A stretch of 64,000 nt of DNA from Burkholderiales bacterium (GTDB lineage: Bacteria > Pseudomonadota > Gammaproteobacteria > Burkholderiales > SG8-39). The notes below the pieces were generated by a model, which saw only the letters and a program-made list of their open reading frames with translations, was not told where the DNA came from and made no database searches. Position 1 is the stretch's first letter; every line of letters begins with the position of its first letter. Shown here in pieces: positions 32,409 through 42,465 of the stretch. Made by a program: the position numbers and the translations under genes. Location: the NCBI GenBank assembly GCA_014860445.1, contig JACZJT010000042.1:45534-109533 (forward strand), read 5' to 3'.

Positions 32409-32438
32409 ATTATATACACATTTGCCGGTACTGCTGAA
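32409..32438 (-). promoter_or_regulatory. Candidate promoter very close to the Npt1-like carrier start
   Basis: On the minus strand a perfect TATAAT (plus positions 32409-32414) lies only 9 bases before ATG 32399. A weak TTCAGC (32433-32438) sits 18 bases further up. Transcription from it would begin about at the start codon, which implies a leaderless or near-leaderless mRNA if the promoter is real. Confidence 0.4.
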
Positions 32439-32524
32439 CCACCGTCCGGACAGGCAATTTGCGACCCGCATTTCGCCCACAGGCGCGGTGTTCGGGACGG
32501 CGCCGGTTTTGGCGCGCTAGCAGT

Positions 32525-32545
32525 AAAAACCGGGCAAATCCCGGT
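32525..32545 (-). terminator. Rho-independent terminator after hemF
   Basis: On the minus strand, ACCGGG, a 5-base loop and CCCGGT (arms at 32540-32545 and 32529-32534) are followed directly by a T-run. The A-run at 32525-32529 on the plus strand marks this T-run. It sits 9 bases beyond the hemF stop and separates hemF from the carrier/cNMP group. Confidence 0.75.
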
Positions 32546-32553
32546 CTTGCAGG

Positions 32554-33450
32554 CTAGACCCAGTCTTTTGCGACCAGGAACTCGCTGTACAGCCCGGCCT
32601 CGGCGCTGCCCGGCTCGGGCTTCCAGTCGTAGCGCCATTTCACCACCGGCGGCAGCGACATCAGGATCGCCTCGGTGCGGCCGCCGGATTGCAGGCCGAA
32701 CAAGGTGCCGCGGTCGTAGACGAGGTTGAATTCCACGTAGCGTCCGCGACGGTAGGCCTGGAAGTCGCGTTCGCGTTCGGCGTACGGGGTGTCCTTGCGC
32801 CGCAGGGCGATGGGTTGGTAGGCCGGGATAAAGCTGTCGCCCACGCTTTGCGTCAATGCAAAGCAGGTATCGAAATCCGGCTGGTTGAGGTCGTCGAAAA
32901 AAATGCCGCCGACGCCCCGCGGTTCGTTGCGGTGCTTGAGAAAAAAGTAACGGTCGCACCAGGCTTTGAATTGCGGGTGCCACTCGGCGCCGTAGGGATC
33001 GAGCGCGAGCTTGCAGCTGCGATGAAAGTGCCCGGCATCCTCCGCGTAGCCGTAATAGGGCGTCAGATCCATGCCGCCGCCGAACCACCAGACCGGTGCG
33101 GCGTCTTCTTTAGTCGCAACGAAGAAGCGCACGTTCATGTGCACCGTTGGGCAATAGGGATTGCGCGGGTGCAGCACCAGCGACACACCCATCGCCTCCC
33201 AGGCGCGGCCGGCCAGCTCCGGGCGGGAAGCGGTGGCGGAGGGCGGCAGCCCCTCGCCCTGCACGTGCGAGAAATTGACCCCACCGCGCTCGAACAGCCC
33301 GCCTTCCTCGATGACGCGGCTGATGCCGCCGCCGCCCTGGGGGCGGTCCCAGCGGTCTTCGCGGAAGCTCTTGCCGTCCATGCCTTCGAGCGCGGTGACG
33401 ATGCGCTGTTGCAGGCCTAGCAGGTAGTCTTTGATTTCGGCAGGGTTCAT
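32554..33450 (-). CDS. hemF: Oxygen-dependent coproporphyrinogen III oxidase
   Basis: This 298-residue cytoplasmic enzyme of haem synthesis oxidatively decarboxylates coproporphyrinogen III to protoporphyrinogen IX. Family hallmarks are [22 protein letters not shown] near the N-terminus and [36 protein letters not shown] and the closing [18 protein letters not shown] are also present. Length matches HemF (about 300 residues). It lies 84 bases after purD on the same strand, an arrangement seen in betaproteobacteria. Its presence indicates aerobic haem synthesis. A clear terminator follows it. Confidence 0.97.
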   Translation of the reverse strand: MNPAEIKDYLLGLQQRIVTALEGMDGKSFREDRWDRPQGGGGISRVIEEGGLFERGGVNFSHVQGEGLPPSATASRPELAGRAWEAMGVSLVLHPRNPYCPTVHMNVRFFVATKEDAAPVWWFGGGMDLTPYYGYAEDAGHFHRSCKLALDPYGAEWHPQFKAWCDRYFFLKHRNEPRGVGGIFFDDLNQPDFDTCFALTQSVGDSFIPAYQPIALRRKDTPYAERERDFQAYRRGRYVEFNLVYDRGTLFGLQSGGRTEAILMSLPPVVKWRYDWKPEPGSAEAGLYSEFLVAKDWV

Positions 33451-33534
33451 GGGCCGGCGTTATATGCGGAAAGACGCGAATTCTATCAGCACGTACCCCG
33501 GCCGCGCTGTCCGGGGTGCGCGAGACGACCTGTT

Positions 33535-34821
33535 CTAGGTCTTCTTCGACGCGGTGGCGCGATGACCGATGTCGCGGCGCAGCTGCATGCCGTCGAAACG
33601 TATGCCGTCCGCCGCCTGATACGCGCGATGCTGCGCCATCTTGACGCTGTCTCCCAGCGCGGTGACGCACAGCACCCGTCCGCCGCTCACGACTACCTTG
33701 TCGCCCTCCAGTGCCGTGCCGGCGTGAAACACCATGCAGTCCTCGGTGCGTTGCGTGTGCGGGATGAGCCCGCTGATGACCGCACCCTTTTTCGGCGCGT
33801 CCGGATAATTGGCGGCGGCAAGCACCACGCCCAGTGCGGTGCGCCGGTCCCATTCAATCTCCGCCTGAGCCAGCGAGCCCGAGCAGGCGAGCTCGAACAG
33901 TTCGAACAGGTCGGATTTCAGGCGCAGCATGATGGGCTGGGTTTCGGGATCGCCCATGCGGCAGTTGAATTCCACCGTTTTCGGATTGCCCTTTGCGTCG
34001 ATCATCAGACCTGCGTAAAGAAAGCCGCTGTAGGGAATGCCGTCTGCCGCCATGCCATGGATGGTCGGCAGGATGATCTCGCGCATCACCTGCGCGTGCA
34101 GTCGCGGTGTCACCACAGGGGCCGGCGAATACGCGCCCATGCCGCCGGTATTGGGGCCGGCATCGCCGTCGCGCAGTCGCTTGTGGTCCTGGCTGGTGGC
34201 GAGCGCGAGCGCGTGTTCGCCGTCGCTCATGACAATGAAGCTCGCTTCCTCGCCGGCGAGATATTCCTCGACGACCACGCGCGCACCGGCGTCGCCCATC
34301 TTGTTGTCCACCAGCATCAGGTCGACTGCGGCGTGTGCTTCCTGTGCCGTCATCGCAACGATCACGCCCTTGCCCGCAGCGAGGCCGTCGGCCTTGATCA
34401 CAATGGGCGCACCCTGCTGCTCCAGGTAAGCGTGGGCCTGTGCGGCGTCGCTGAAAGTGGCGTAGGCGGCTGTGGGAATGCCATGCCGCTGCATGAAGCG
34501 TTTGGCGAAATCCTTGGAACTCTCCAGCTGTGCCGCGGCGCGGGTCGGGCCGAAGATCTTGAGGCCTTTTTCGCGAAACAGGTCAACCACGCCCGCAGCG
34601 AGCGGGGCCTCCGGGCCGACGACGGTAAGATAGACGGAATTCTGCTGCGCAAAAGCGGCAAGTTGCGCGATATCCGTGACCGCGACATTCTCCAGGCCCG
34701 GTTCCAGCGCGGTGCCGGCGTTGCCCGGGGCGACATAGACCTTCTGCACGCGCCGGTCCTGCGCCAGTTTCCAAGCGAGGGCGTGCTCGCGACCGCCGGA
34801 GCCGATCACCAATAACTTCAC
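33535..34821 (-). CDS. purD: Phosphoribosylamine-glycine ligase (GAR synthetase)
   Basis: This 428-residue ATP-grasp enzyme makes glycinamide ribonucleotide, the second step of purine synthesis. Evidence includes the start MKLLVIGSGGREHALAWKL, the ATP-grasp segments IVIKADGLAAGKGV and VVVEEYLAGEEASF, and the GPNTGGMGAYSP and FNCRMGDPETQ motifs that bind phosphate and metal. Full length. It is 9 bases downstream of purH, so the two very likely form one transcript. Confidence 0.97.
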   Translation of the reverse strand: MKLLVIGSGGREHALAWKLAQDRRVQKVYVAPGNAGTALEPGLENVAVTDIAQLAAFAQQNSVYLTVVGPEAPLAAGVVDLFREKGLKIFGPTRAAAQLESSKDFAKRFMQRHGIPTAAYATFSDAAQAHAYLEQQGAPIVIKADGLAAGKGVIVAMTAQEAHAAVDLMLVDNKMGDAGARVVVEEYLAGEEASFIVMSDGEHALALATSQDHKRLRDGDAGPNTGGMGAYSPAPVVTPRLHAQVMREIILPTIHGMAADGIPYSGFLYAGLMIDAKGNPKTVEFNCRMGDPETQPIMLRLKSDLFELFELACSGSLAQAEIEWDRRTALGVVLAAANYPDAPKKGAVISGLIPHTQRTEDCMVFHAGTALEGDKVVVSGGRVLCVTALGDSVKMAQHRAYQAADGIRFDGMQLRRDIGHRATASKKT

Positions 34822-34830
34822 GGCTGTGTC

Positions 34831-36396
34831 TCAGTGCCGGAAATGGCGATGGCCGGTGTAGACCATCACCAGGCCGAGTTCGTCTGCTGCGGCGACGACT
34901 TCATCGTCGCGCATGCTGCCGCCGGGCTGGATGATGGCCTTGGCGCCGGCCTCGGCAACCACGTCGACGCCGTCACGAAATGGAAAAAAGGCGTCCGAGG
35001 CGACGACCGAGCCCGCGAGCGAAAGTCCGGCGTTCTTCGCCTTGATTGCTGCGATGCGCGCGCTGTCGACGCGGCTCATCTGGCCCGCTCCTACGCCCAG
35101 GGTGTGGCCGCTGCCGCAGAATACGATGGCATTGGATTTGACGTACTTGGCCACGCGCCAGGCGAACAGCAGGTCGCGCAGTTCCGCTTCGCTGGCCTGC
35201 TTTTTCGTGACCACGCGCAGTTCGGCGGTATGCACGTTCTTGATATCCGGGGTCTGCGCAAGCAGTCCCCCGCCTACGCGCTTGAAATCGTAGCGGTTTG
35301 AGCCTGCTGCCAGGGGTACGACCAGCACGCGCACATTGGTCTTGGACGCGAGCGCCTTTAGCGCATCCTTGTCGTAGGCCGGGGCGATCACGACTTCGAC
35401 GAACTGTTTGGCCACGGCTTCGGCCGTGGGCGCATCCACCGGCCGGTTGAAGGCGATGATGCCGCCGAAGGCCGAGGTGGGATCGGTCTGGAATGCGCGC
35501 TGGTAGGCCTCGAGCGTGGTGTCGCCGATTGCGACACCGCAGGGATTGGCGTGCTTGACAATGACGCAGGCGGGTTCGACAAAGGTCTTCGCGCATTCCC
35601 ACGCGGCATCCGCGTCGCCCACATTGTTGTAGGAAAGCTCCTTGCCTTGCAGCTGGGTGTAGCTGGCGAGACTGCCCGCGGCCGGCTGCACGTCCCGGTA
35701 GAACGCCGCGCTCTGGTGCGGGTTCTCGCCATAGCGCATGTCCTGCACCTTGGCGAATTGCAGCGTCAGTCTATCCGGGTAGTCGAGATTCTTGTTTTCT
35801 GCATCGAGGCCGGTCAGATAATTACTGATGGCGCCGTCATAGCCGGCGGTATGGGTAAACACTTTTTTTGCCAGCGCAAAGCGCGTGGCCGCGCTGACCT
35901 TGCCGCCGTTGGCGCGCAGTTCGTCCAGCAGCGGCGTGTAATCGGCGGGATCGACCAGCACGGCGACGCCTGCATGGTTTTTGGCCGCTGCGCGCAGCAT
36001 GGTGGGGCCGCCGATATCGATGTTCTCGATCGCGTCCGCCAGGGTGCAACCGGGTTTGGCGATGGCTTCGGTAAACGGGTAAAGATTGACTATCGCAAGA
36101 TCGATAGGCTCGATGCCGGCATCCTTGATCGCCTCCATGTGCGCGGGCACATCGCGCCTCGCCAACAGTCCGCCATGGATCATCGGGTGCAGGGTTTTCA
36201 AGCGCCCGTCGAGCATTTCCGGATAGCCGGTGTATTCGGCCACTTCGGTCACGGCGATGCCGTTCTGCGCGAGCAGATTCGCGGTTCCGCCCGTAGACAG
36301 GATGGCGACTTGCATCTGCGCCAGCGCGCGCGCGAGTTCGACTATCCCGGTTTTATCGGACACACTGATGAGGGCCTGCTTGACGAGGATGCTCAT
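34831..36396 (-). CDS. purH: Bifunctional AICAR transformylase/IMP cyclohydrolase
   Basis: This 521-residue enzyme performs the last two steps to IMP. Residues 1-200 are the cyclohydrolase (MGS-like) domain, with [23 protein letters not shown] and [15 protein letters not shown]. The rest is the transformylase with the catalytic [14 protein letters not shown], and [17 protein letters not shown] near the C-terminus. Full length. Downstream of fis by 108 bases and directly upstream of purD. Confidence 0.97.
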   Translation of the reverse strand: MSILVKQALISVSDKTGIVELARALAQMQVAILSTGGTANLLAQNGIAVTEVAEYTGYPEMLDGRLKTLHPMIHGGLLARRDVPAHMEAIKDAGIEPIDLAIVNLYPFTEAIAKPGCTLADAIENIDIGGPTMLRAAAKNHAGVAVLVDPADYTPLLDELRANGGKVSAATRFALAKKVFTHTAGYDGAISNYLTGLDAENKNLDYPDRLTLQFAKVQDMRYGENPHQSAAFYRDVQPAAGSLASYTQLQGKELSYNNVGDADAAWECAKTFVEPACVIVKHANPCGVAIGDTTLEAYQRAFQTDPTSAFGGIIAFNRPVDAPTAEAVAKQFVEVVIAPAYDKDALKALASKTNVRVLVVPLAAGSNRYDFKRVGGGLLAQTPDIKNVHTAELRVVTKKQASEAELRDLLFAWRVAKYVKSNAIVFCGSGHTLGVGAGQMSRVDSARIAAIKAKNAGLSLAGSVVASDAFFPFRDGVDVVAEAGAKAIIQPGGSMRDDEVVAAADELGLVMVYTGHRHFRH

Positions 36397-36421
36397 TTTT
36401 ACGCCTGCGTGAAAAGTTGTG

Positions 36422-36442
36422 GGCGGCGTGCGATGCGCCGCC
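36422..36442 (-). terminator. Possible terminator hairpin after fis
   Basis: GGCGGCG (36422-36428) and CGCCGCC (36436-36442) form a perfect 7-base stem with a 7-base loop. On the minus strand it is followed by CACAACTTTT, a weak T-rich tail. It could end the dusB-fis transcript partly before purH. Confidence 0.35.
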
Positions 36443-36504
36443 GCGGCGGTCGGCTGGCTTTTGATCTGGTGTATGTCATGTTTTTCACCAGCCGCGCCTT
36501 GCCC

Positions 36505-36747
36505 TTACATCTTGATTTTCAGATGTTCGATCTTCTTGCGCAATGTGTTGCGGTTGATGCCCAGCCATTTGGCGGCCACCGTCTGGTTGCCCTCCGCGTG
36601 GGCCAGTACTACTTCGATCATCGGCTTTTCGACATTCTTCAACACCATTTCGTGGACGGCGCGCGGCCGTTCCCCGTCCAGGTCTTTGAAATATTTCTCG
36701 AGGGCCTTGCGTACACATTCGGCGATTTCACTGGCGCGCGGTGTCAT
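36505..36747 (-). CDS. fis: Fis-family nucleoid-associated DNA-binding protein
   Basis: This 80-residue protein is built of helices and ends in a helix-turn-helix, NQTVAAKWLGINRNTLRKKI, the hallmark of Fis. It is slightly shorter at the N-terminus than E. coli Fis (98 residues), as in other betaproteobacteria. Fis bends DNA and modulates rRNA promoters and recombination. ATG 36747 overlaps the dusB stop as ATGA. The dusB-fis pair is the classical operon, which confirms the assignment. Confidence 0.95.
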   Translation of the reverse strand: MTPRASEIAECVRKALEKYFKDLDGERPRAVHEMVLKNVEKPMIEVVLAHAEGNQTVAAKWLGINRNTLRKKIEHLKIKM

Positions 36748-37751
36748 GCTGCCAACTCCTCCTCGTAGCGCAGGTGCTCGGCTTGCTGCGCTTGTTGGTC
36801 GAAAAACCGGTTCACCGCGGCGAGTTGCTCTTCTAGTTTCTGCAACTGATTCATCGCGTGGCGGAAGCTGGCCGATCCGGCCAGTCCTTTGGTGTACCAG
36901 GAAATGTGTTTGCGCGCGATCTTGACGCCTGTATCGATGCCATAGAACGCGTACAAATCGTGCAGGTGCGCGATCAGCACCTGGTGGATTTCGGTCACGA
37001 GCGGCGGCGGCAAGTGCGCCCCGGTCTTGAGGTAGTACTCGATTTCGCGGAAGATCCACGGCCGGCCCTGCGCGGCGCGGCCGATCATGATGCCGTCCGC
37101 CTTGGTGTAATCGAGCACCTGTCTGGCCTTTTCCGGTGTTGTGATGTCGCCGTTGGCGACTACCGGCAGGCGGCTGGCGCGCTTGACTGCGGCAATGGTG
37201 TCGTACTCCGCGTGACCGGTGTATCCGCAGGCGCGTGTGCGCCCGTGGATCGACAGCAACTGAATGCCGCTTTGCTCGGCGATGCGCGCGACCGCCAGCG
37301 CGTTCTTGTTGTTCTGGTCCCAGCCGGTGCGGAACTTGAGCGTCACCGGCACGTCCACCGCTTTGACCACGGCTTCGAGTATGCGCCCGACCAGCAGTTC
37401 GTCCCTAAGCAACGCGGAACCTGCCATCACGTTGCAGATTTTCTTTGCCGGACAACCCATGTTGATGTCGATGATTTGCGCGCCCTGGCCGACGTTGTAG
37501 CTGGCGGCATCGGCCATCATCTGCGGATCGGCGCCTGCAATCTGCACCGAAATCGGATCGGGTTCGCCCTCGTGATTGGCGCGCCGGCGCGTCTTTTCGC
37601 TGCCCCAGAGCAAGGAGTTGGACGCCACCATCTCAGACACCGCCATGCCGGCGCCGAATTTCTTGCACAGCTGTCGGAACGGGCGGTCCGTGACCCCGGC
37701 CATCGGCGCAACGAATAGATTGTTGCGCAACACGTGAGGTCCAATTCTCAT
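36744..37751 (-). CDS. dusB: tRNA-dihydrouridine synthase B
   Basis: This 335-residue flavoenzyme reduces specific uridines of tRNA to dihydrouridine. It has the N-terminal FMN barrel (LFVAPMAGVTDRPFRQLC) and the catalytic cysteine in INMGCPAKKICNV. RTGWDQNNKNALAVARI and VVANGDITTPEKA are also barrel motifs. The C-terminal helical domain ends near ELAA. It is first in the dusB-fis unit, with its own 106-base upstream gap. Confidence 0.96.
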   Translation of the reverse strand: MRIGPHVLRNNLFVAPMAGVTDRPFRQLCKKFGAGMAVSEMVASNSLLWGSEKTRRRANHEGEPDPISVQIAGADPQMMADAASYNVGQGAQIIDINMGCPAKKICNVMAGSALLRDELLVGRILEAVVKAVDVPVTLKFRTGWDQNNKNALAVARIAEQSGIQLLSIHGRTRACGYTGHAEYDTIAAVKRASRLPVVANGDITTPEKARQVLDYTKADGIMIGRAAQGRPWIFREIEYYLKTGAHLPPPLVTEIHQVLIAHLHDLYAFYGIDTGVKIARKHISWYTKGLAGSASFRHAMNQLQKLEEQLAAVNRFFDQQAQQAEHLRYEEELAA

Positions 37752-37857
37752 TTCGTTCTAAAGAGGTTTTTTGCGGGCGGGGAAGCAATTCTATACCCAA
37801 TCGCCGGCGAAGAAAAACCGAAATATTCACGCTTGCGGCGCAAAGATTTGACTTGCG

Positions 37858-39078
37858 TTAAGGCAGTGCGCGTGCTCCGTAAATCATGCGCCGCGCCACG
37901 AAGCGCCGCGCGAAGGGCAGCAGATCGAGGGCCAGCAGGCCCGCGCCGCGGCCGAACTTCAGCAGCGGATCTGAATTGGAAAACAAGCTGACCAGCCCGT
38001 CGGTGAACTGTATTCCGGCGCGGCGGTCCAGCGCACGCGCGCGGCGATAGCCGTCGATGAAGCTGTCGCTGCCGGGCTCGCGCGTGTCGCGCGCGAGGCG
38101 GGCAAGCTCCCACGCGTCGCGCAGGCCCAGGTTGAATCCCTGGCCGGCGACCGGATGCAGGGTTTGCGCTGCGTTGCCGACCGCGAGGCTGTGCGGCTGC
38201 GTCTCCTCGCGCCGGTAGCGCAGCGCCAGCGGGAATGTGCTGCGCGCGCCGGCGTCGACGAAGGCGCCCAGGCGATCGCCAAAAGACGCTTGCAATTCGG
38301 CGAGAAAAGCCGGCGTGTCCAGGGCGCACAACTGTGCGCCGCGATCCAGCCCGGTCGTCCACACCAGCGCATAAGCGGCGCCGTGCGGCAGCAGCGCAAG
38401 CGGTCCGCCGGGCGTGAATCGTTCCCAGGCCCTGCCGCGATGCGCTTGCGCGGTTTTCACCCAGGCGACGAGCGCCGTTTGATGATAGTCCTTGCTGTAA
38501 GACGATGCGCCGCTCGCGTCCGCAACGCGCGCGCCGTCGGCGAATACCGTCAGGCCGGGCGCAAATGTGCGCTCTCCTTCCCGGGTCTGCATCGTGGCCT
38601 TGCTGCCGTCGAACCCGGTCAATTTTGCGCCGTATAACCGCGTGGCCGAGCAGGGCGCCGCGGACAGGCTCTGTTGCAGGTCGTCATAGTTGGCCACGTA
38701 GCCCAGCGCAGGCAGGCCGAATTCGGCAGCGCTGATCAGGGTGCGGCCAAATCCCGCCTGCTGCGAAATATGGATGGATTCGATCGGCGTGGCCGCAATC
38801 CCCGACCAGGCATTCAGGCGCTCGAGGATCAGCCGGCTGGCATGGGACAAGGCGATTGCGCGCGCGTCGCCCGTCGGTGCGTTGCGCACCGCACCGGCTG
38901 CGCCGCCGGTATCGGCGCTGCGCGCGCCGCCGGTATCGTCGCTGCGCGAACCGCTGGTATCGGCGCCGCGCGCCTCGGCCAGCACGACGGAATGTCCGCT
39001 GCCCTCCAGCGCGAGCGCCAGCGCTGTGCCTACCGGTCCGCCGCCTGCGATCAGTATGTCTACGGCTTCAGTGTCCAT
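37858..39078 (-). CDS. ubiH: 2-octaprenyl-6-methoxyphenol hydroxylase family, UbiH
   Basis: This 406-residue FAD monooxygenase belongs to ubiquinone synthesis. The dinucleotide fold ILIAGGGPVGTALALALEGSG starts the protein. The second FAD motif is VGNAAQTLHPVAGQGFNLGLRD, with the Gly-Asn-Ala-Ala form found in UbiH rather than the Gly-Asp form of UbiF. Oddly, residues about 36-66 are an extra low-complexity loop of three 8-residue repeats (DTSGSRSD, DTGGARSA, DTGGAAGA). They are encoded by a 24-base tandem repeat between the first FAD strand and the DARAIALSHAS motif. The pepP-ubiH order is conserved in proteobacteria. Stop TAA is at 37858. Confidence 0.9.
   Translation of the reverse strand: MDTEAVDILIAGGGPVGTALALALEGSGHSVVLAEARGADTSGSRSDDTGGARSADTGGAAGAVRNAPTGDARAIALSHASRLILERLNAWSGIAATPIESIHISQQAGFGRTLISAAEFGLPALGYVANYDDLQQSLSAAPCSATRLYGAKLTGFDGSKATMQTREGERTFAPGLTVFADGARVADASGASSYSKDYHQTALVAWVKTAQAHRGRAWERFTPGGPLALLPHGAAYALVWTTGLDRGAQLCALDTPAFLAELQASFGDRLGAFVDAGARSTFPLALRYRREETQPHSLAVGNAAQTLHPVAGQGFNLGLRDAWELARLARDTREPGSDSFIDGYRRARALDRRAGIQFTDGLVSLFSNSDPLLKFGRGAGLLALDLLPFARRFVARRMIYGARALP
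38902..38973 (-). repeat. Three tandem 24-base repeats inside ubiH
   Basis: Copies lie at 38902-38925, 38926-38949 and 38950-38973, head to tail, with two to three mismatches between neighbours. The unit is 8 codons long, so copy-number change would keep the ubiH frame. Confidence 0.85.
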
Positions 39079-39102
39079 GACAAAGCAAGAGTGCAGCCCC
39101 CT

Positions 39103-40407
39103 TCAGTCCTTGCCCACCAGATTTTCGATGTCGGCGACGCTTTTCGGCGTGGCCGCGGTGATGACCTCGCAGCCCTCGGCGCACACCAGCACGTCGTCTT
39201 CGATGCGCACGCCGATATTCCAGAACGCCTCGGGTACGCCTTCCGCGGCGCGAATATAGCAGCCGGGTTCGACCGTAAGCGTCATGCCGGCGGTGAGCGG
39301 CCGCCATTTGCCGTCGATTTTATATTCGCCGACGTCGTGCACGTCCAGTCCCAGCCAATGGCCGGTGCGATGCATGTAGTAGCGTTTGTAGTCGCCGGTT
39401 TCAAGGACTTTTTCCAGACTGCCCTGGCACAGGCCGAAATCGATCATGCCCTGCGCGAGCACGCGCACCGCCGCTTCGTGCGGCGCGTCCCAGACGACGC
39501 CGGGCCGCGTCGCGGCGATGGCTGCGGCCTGCGCCGCGAGTACCAGCTCATAGATGTCTTTCTGCGCGCCTTGAAATTTCCCGTTCACCGGAAAAGTCCG
39601 CGTAATGTCCGACGCATAACCGTCGAGTTCGCAGCCGGCGTCGATCAGCAACAGAGCGCCGTCATCGAGTCGTGCGCTGTTCTCGCTGTAGTGCAATATG
39701 CAGGCGTTTGCGCCGCCGGCGACGATGGGCCAATAGGCCGGGAATTGCGCGCCGCCGCGGCGGAACGCATACAGGAGTTCCGCCTCGATTTCATATTCCA
39801 TTGTCCCCGGCCTGGTGGCGCGCATCGCGCGTTCATGCGCCTTGGCGGAAATGGCGGCGGCGCGGCGCATGAGGTCAAGCTCGCCCGCGTCCTTGACGAG
39901 GCGCATTTCGTCCAGCGACGTACGCACGTCGTGGATGTGCTGCGGGGCGCTGACGCCGGTGCGACTTTGCGCGCGCACCTGATTCAACCAGTCCATGATG
40001 CGCGCATCCCACCCGGCATCCATGCCCGGCGCGTAGTACAGGGCCGGCTGGTTGGCGATCAGCCCCGGCAGCATTTCATCGAGTTGGCCGATCGGATAGG
40101 CGGCATCGACGCCGAATGCTTCCCTGGCCGCTTCCGGGCCGAAACGGAAACCGTCCCAGGTTTCGCGCTCCAGGTTTTTCTCGCGGCAGAAAAGCAGGCT
40201 TTTCGGTTCATCCCCGGCAACGAGCACCAGCACGGCTTCGGGCTCCTGAAAGCCGCACAGATAATAGAAATAGCTGTCGTAGCGGTAGAGGTATTCGCTG
40301 TCGCGGTTGCGCACCCGCTGTGGGGCGGTCGGAACGATGGCGATGCCGCTTTGCATCTGCGCGAGCAGGGCGGCGCGGCGGCTTGCATAGGTTTTGGTTT
40401 CGATCAT
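39103..40407 (-). CDS. pepP: Xaa-Pro aminopeptidase P
   Basis: This 434-residue metallopeptidase of family M24B removes N-terminal residues before proline. The N-terminal creatinase-like domain includes SEYLYRYDSYFYYLCGF. The pita-bread domain shows the two-metal ligands: the Asp in LLIDAGCELDGYASDITRTFP, the His in HRTGHWLGLDVHD, and Glu residues in TVEPGCYI and GVRIEDDVLV. Full length. It is upstream of ubiH on the same strand with a 24-base gap. Its own upstream region contains the nested palindrome and repeat noted at 40461-40550. Confidence 0.96.
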   Translation of the reverse strand: MIETKTYASRRAALLAQMQSGIAIVPTAPQRVRNRDSEYLYRYDSYFYYLCGFQEPEAVLVLVAGDEPKSLLFCREKNLERETWDGFRFGPEAAREAFGVDAAYPIGQLDEMLPGLIANQPALYYAPGMDAGWDARIMDWLNQVRAQSRTGVSAPQHIHDVRTSLDEMRLVKDAGELDLMRRAAAISAKAHERAMRATRPGTMEYEIEAELLYAFRRGGAQFPAYWPIVAGGANACILHYSENSARLDDGALLLIDAGCELDGYASDITRTFPVNGKFQGAQKDIYELVLAAQAAAIAATRPGVVWDAPHEAAVRVLAQGMIDFGLCQGSLEKVLETGDYKRYYMHRTGHWLGLDVHDVGEYKIDGKWRPLTAGMTLTVEPGCYIRAAEGVPEAFWNIGVRIEDDVLVCAEGCEVITAATPKSVADIENLVGKD

Positions 40408-40460
40408 GGAAGAGGCTGGTCTAGCGGTCCCGGGTTAGAGTACTTGGAGCTTATTTCAAA

Positions 40461-40509
40461 ATGAGGGGATACGCCCCGAAGGAAGTCCCCTTGGGGGACA
40501 TCCCCTCAT
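40461..40509. repeat. Nested palindrome upstream of pepP
   Basis: ATGAGGGGAT (40461-40470) pairs perfectly with ATCCCCTCAT (40500-40509). Inside lies a second hairpin, GTCCCC (40485-40490) with GGGGAC (40494-40499). The structure forms the left part of a repeat whose shorter relative lies upstream of amgK. Confidence 0.7.
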
Positions 40510-40550
40510 ACTCCCCTATGTCAGGCGTTGCAAAATTCATTTTGCAACGC
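40464..40550 (+). repeat. Dispersed repeat copy 1 (between pepP and murU)
   Basis: The copy contains AGGGGATAC (40464-40472), CCCTCATACTCCCC (40503-40516) and, 10 bases on, a perfect inverted repeat. The inverted repeat has arms GCGTTGCAAAA and TTTTGCAACGC (40525-40535 and 40540-40550) around TTCA. The same three blocks occur in the same order at 42312-42369. Non-coding. Confidence 0.7.
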
Positions 40551-40614
40551 GTTGTTGGAGCAATTGTACAGCGCGGATCACCAGGCTTGCGGCAAAGCCG
40601 GGCGCGAGCCATTC

Positions 40615-42308
<1,694 letters not shown>

Positions 42309-42311
42309 ATA

Positions 42312-42369
42312 AGGGGATACTTTCCCTCATGCTCCCCGGTGTTTTTCGTTGCAGCATTCATTGTGCAAC
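42312..42369 (+). repeat. Dispersed repeat copy 2 (between amgK and lptD)
   Basis: AGGGGATAC (42312-42320) is followed by CCCTCATGCTCCCC (42324-42337). After the same 10-base gap as in copy 1 comes an inverted repeat with outer arms GTTGCA and TGCAAC (42348-42353, 42364-42369) and TTCA at its centre. It lacks about 27 bases of the inner hairpin present in copy 1. Confidence 0.7.
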
Positions 42370-42465
42370 ATGTTCAAAGCGTGTTCCGATTGCCATTCGT
42401 GCGAAAGTGTGCGATTTTAGCATTCAAAAAACGCACCCCCTTTTCCATTCACCGTGAAGCTGCCG

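Noticed and set aside
42373..42465. Possible lptD promoter (TTGCCA followed by GATTTT at 17 bases).
   Set aside because: The second hexamer matches only three consensus positions, and no sigma-E type pair was found, so it is not listed.
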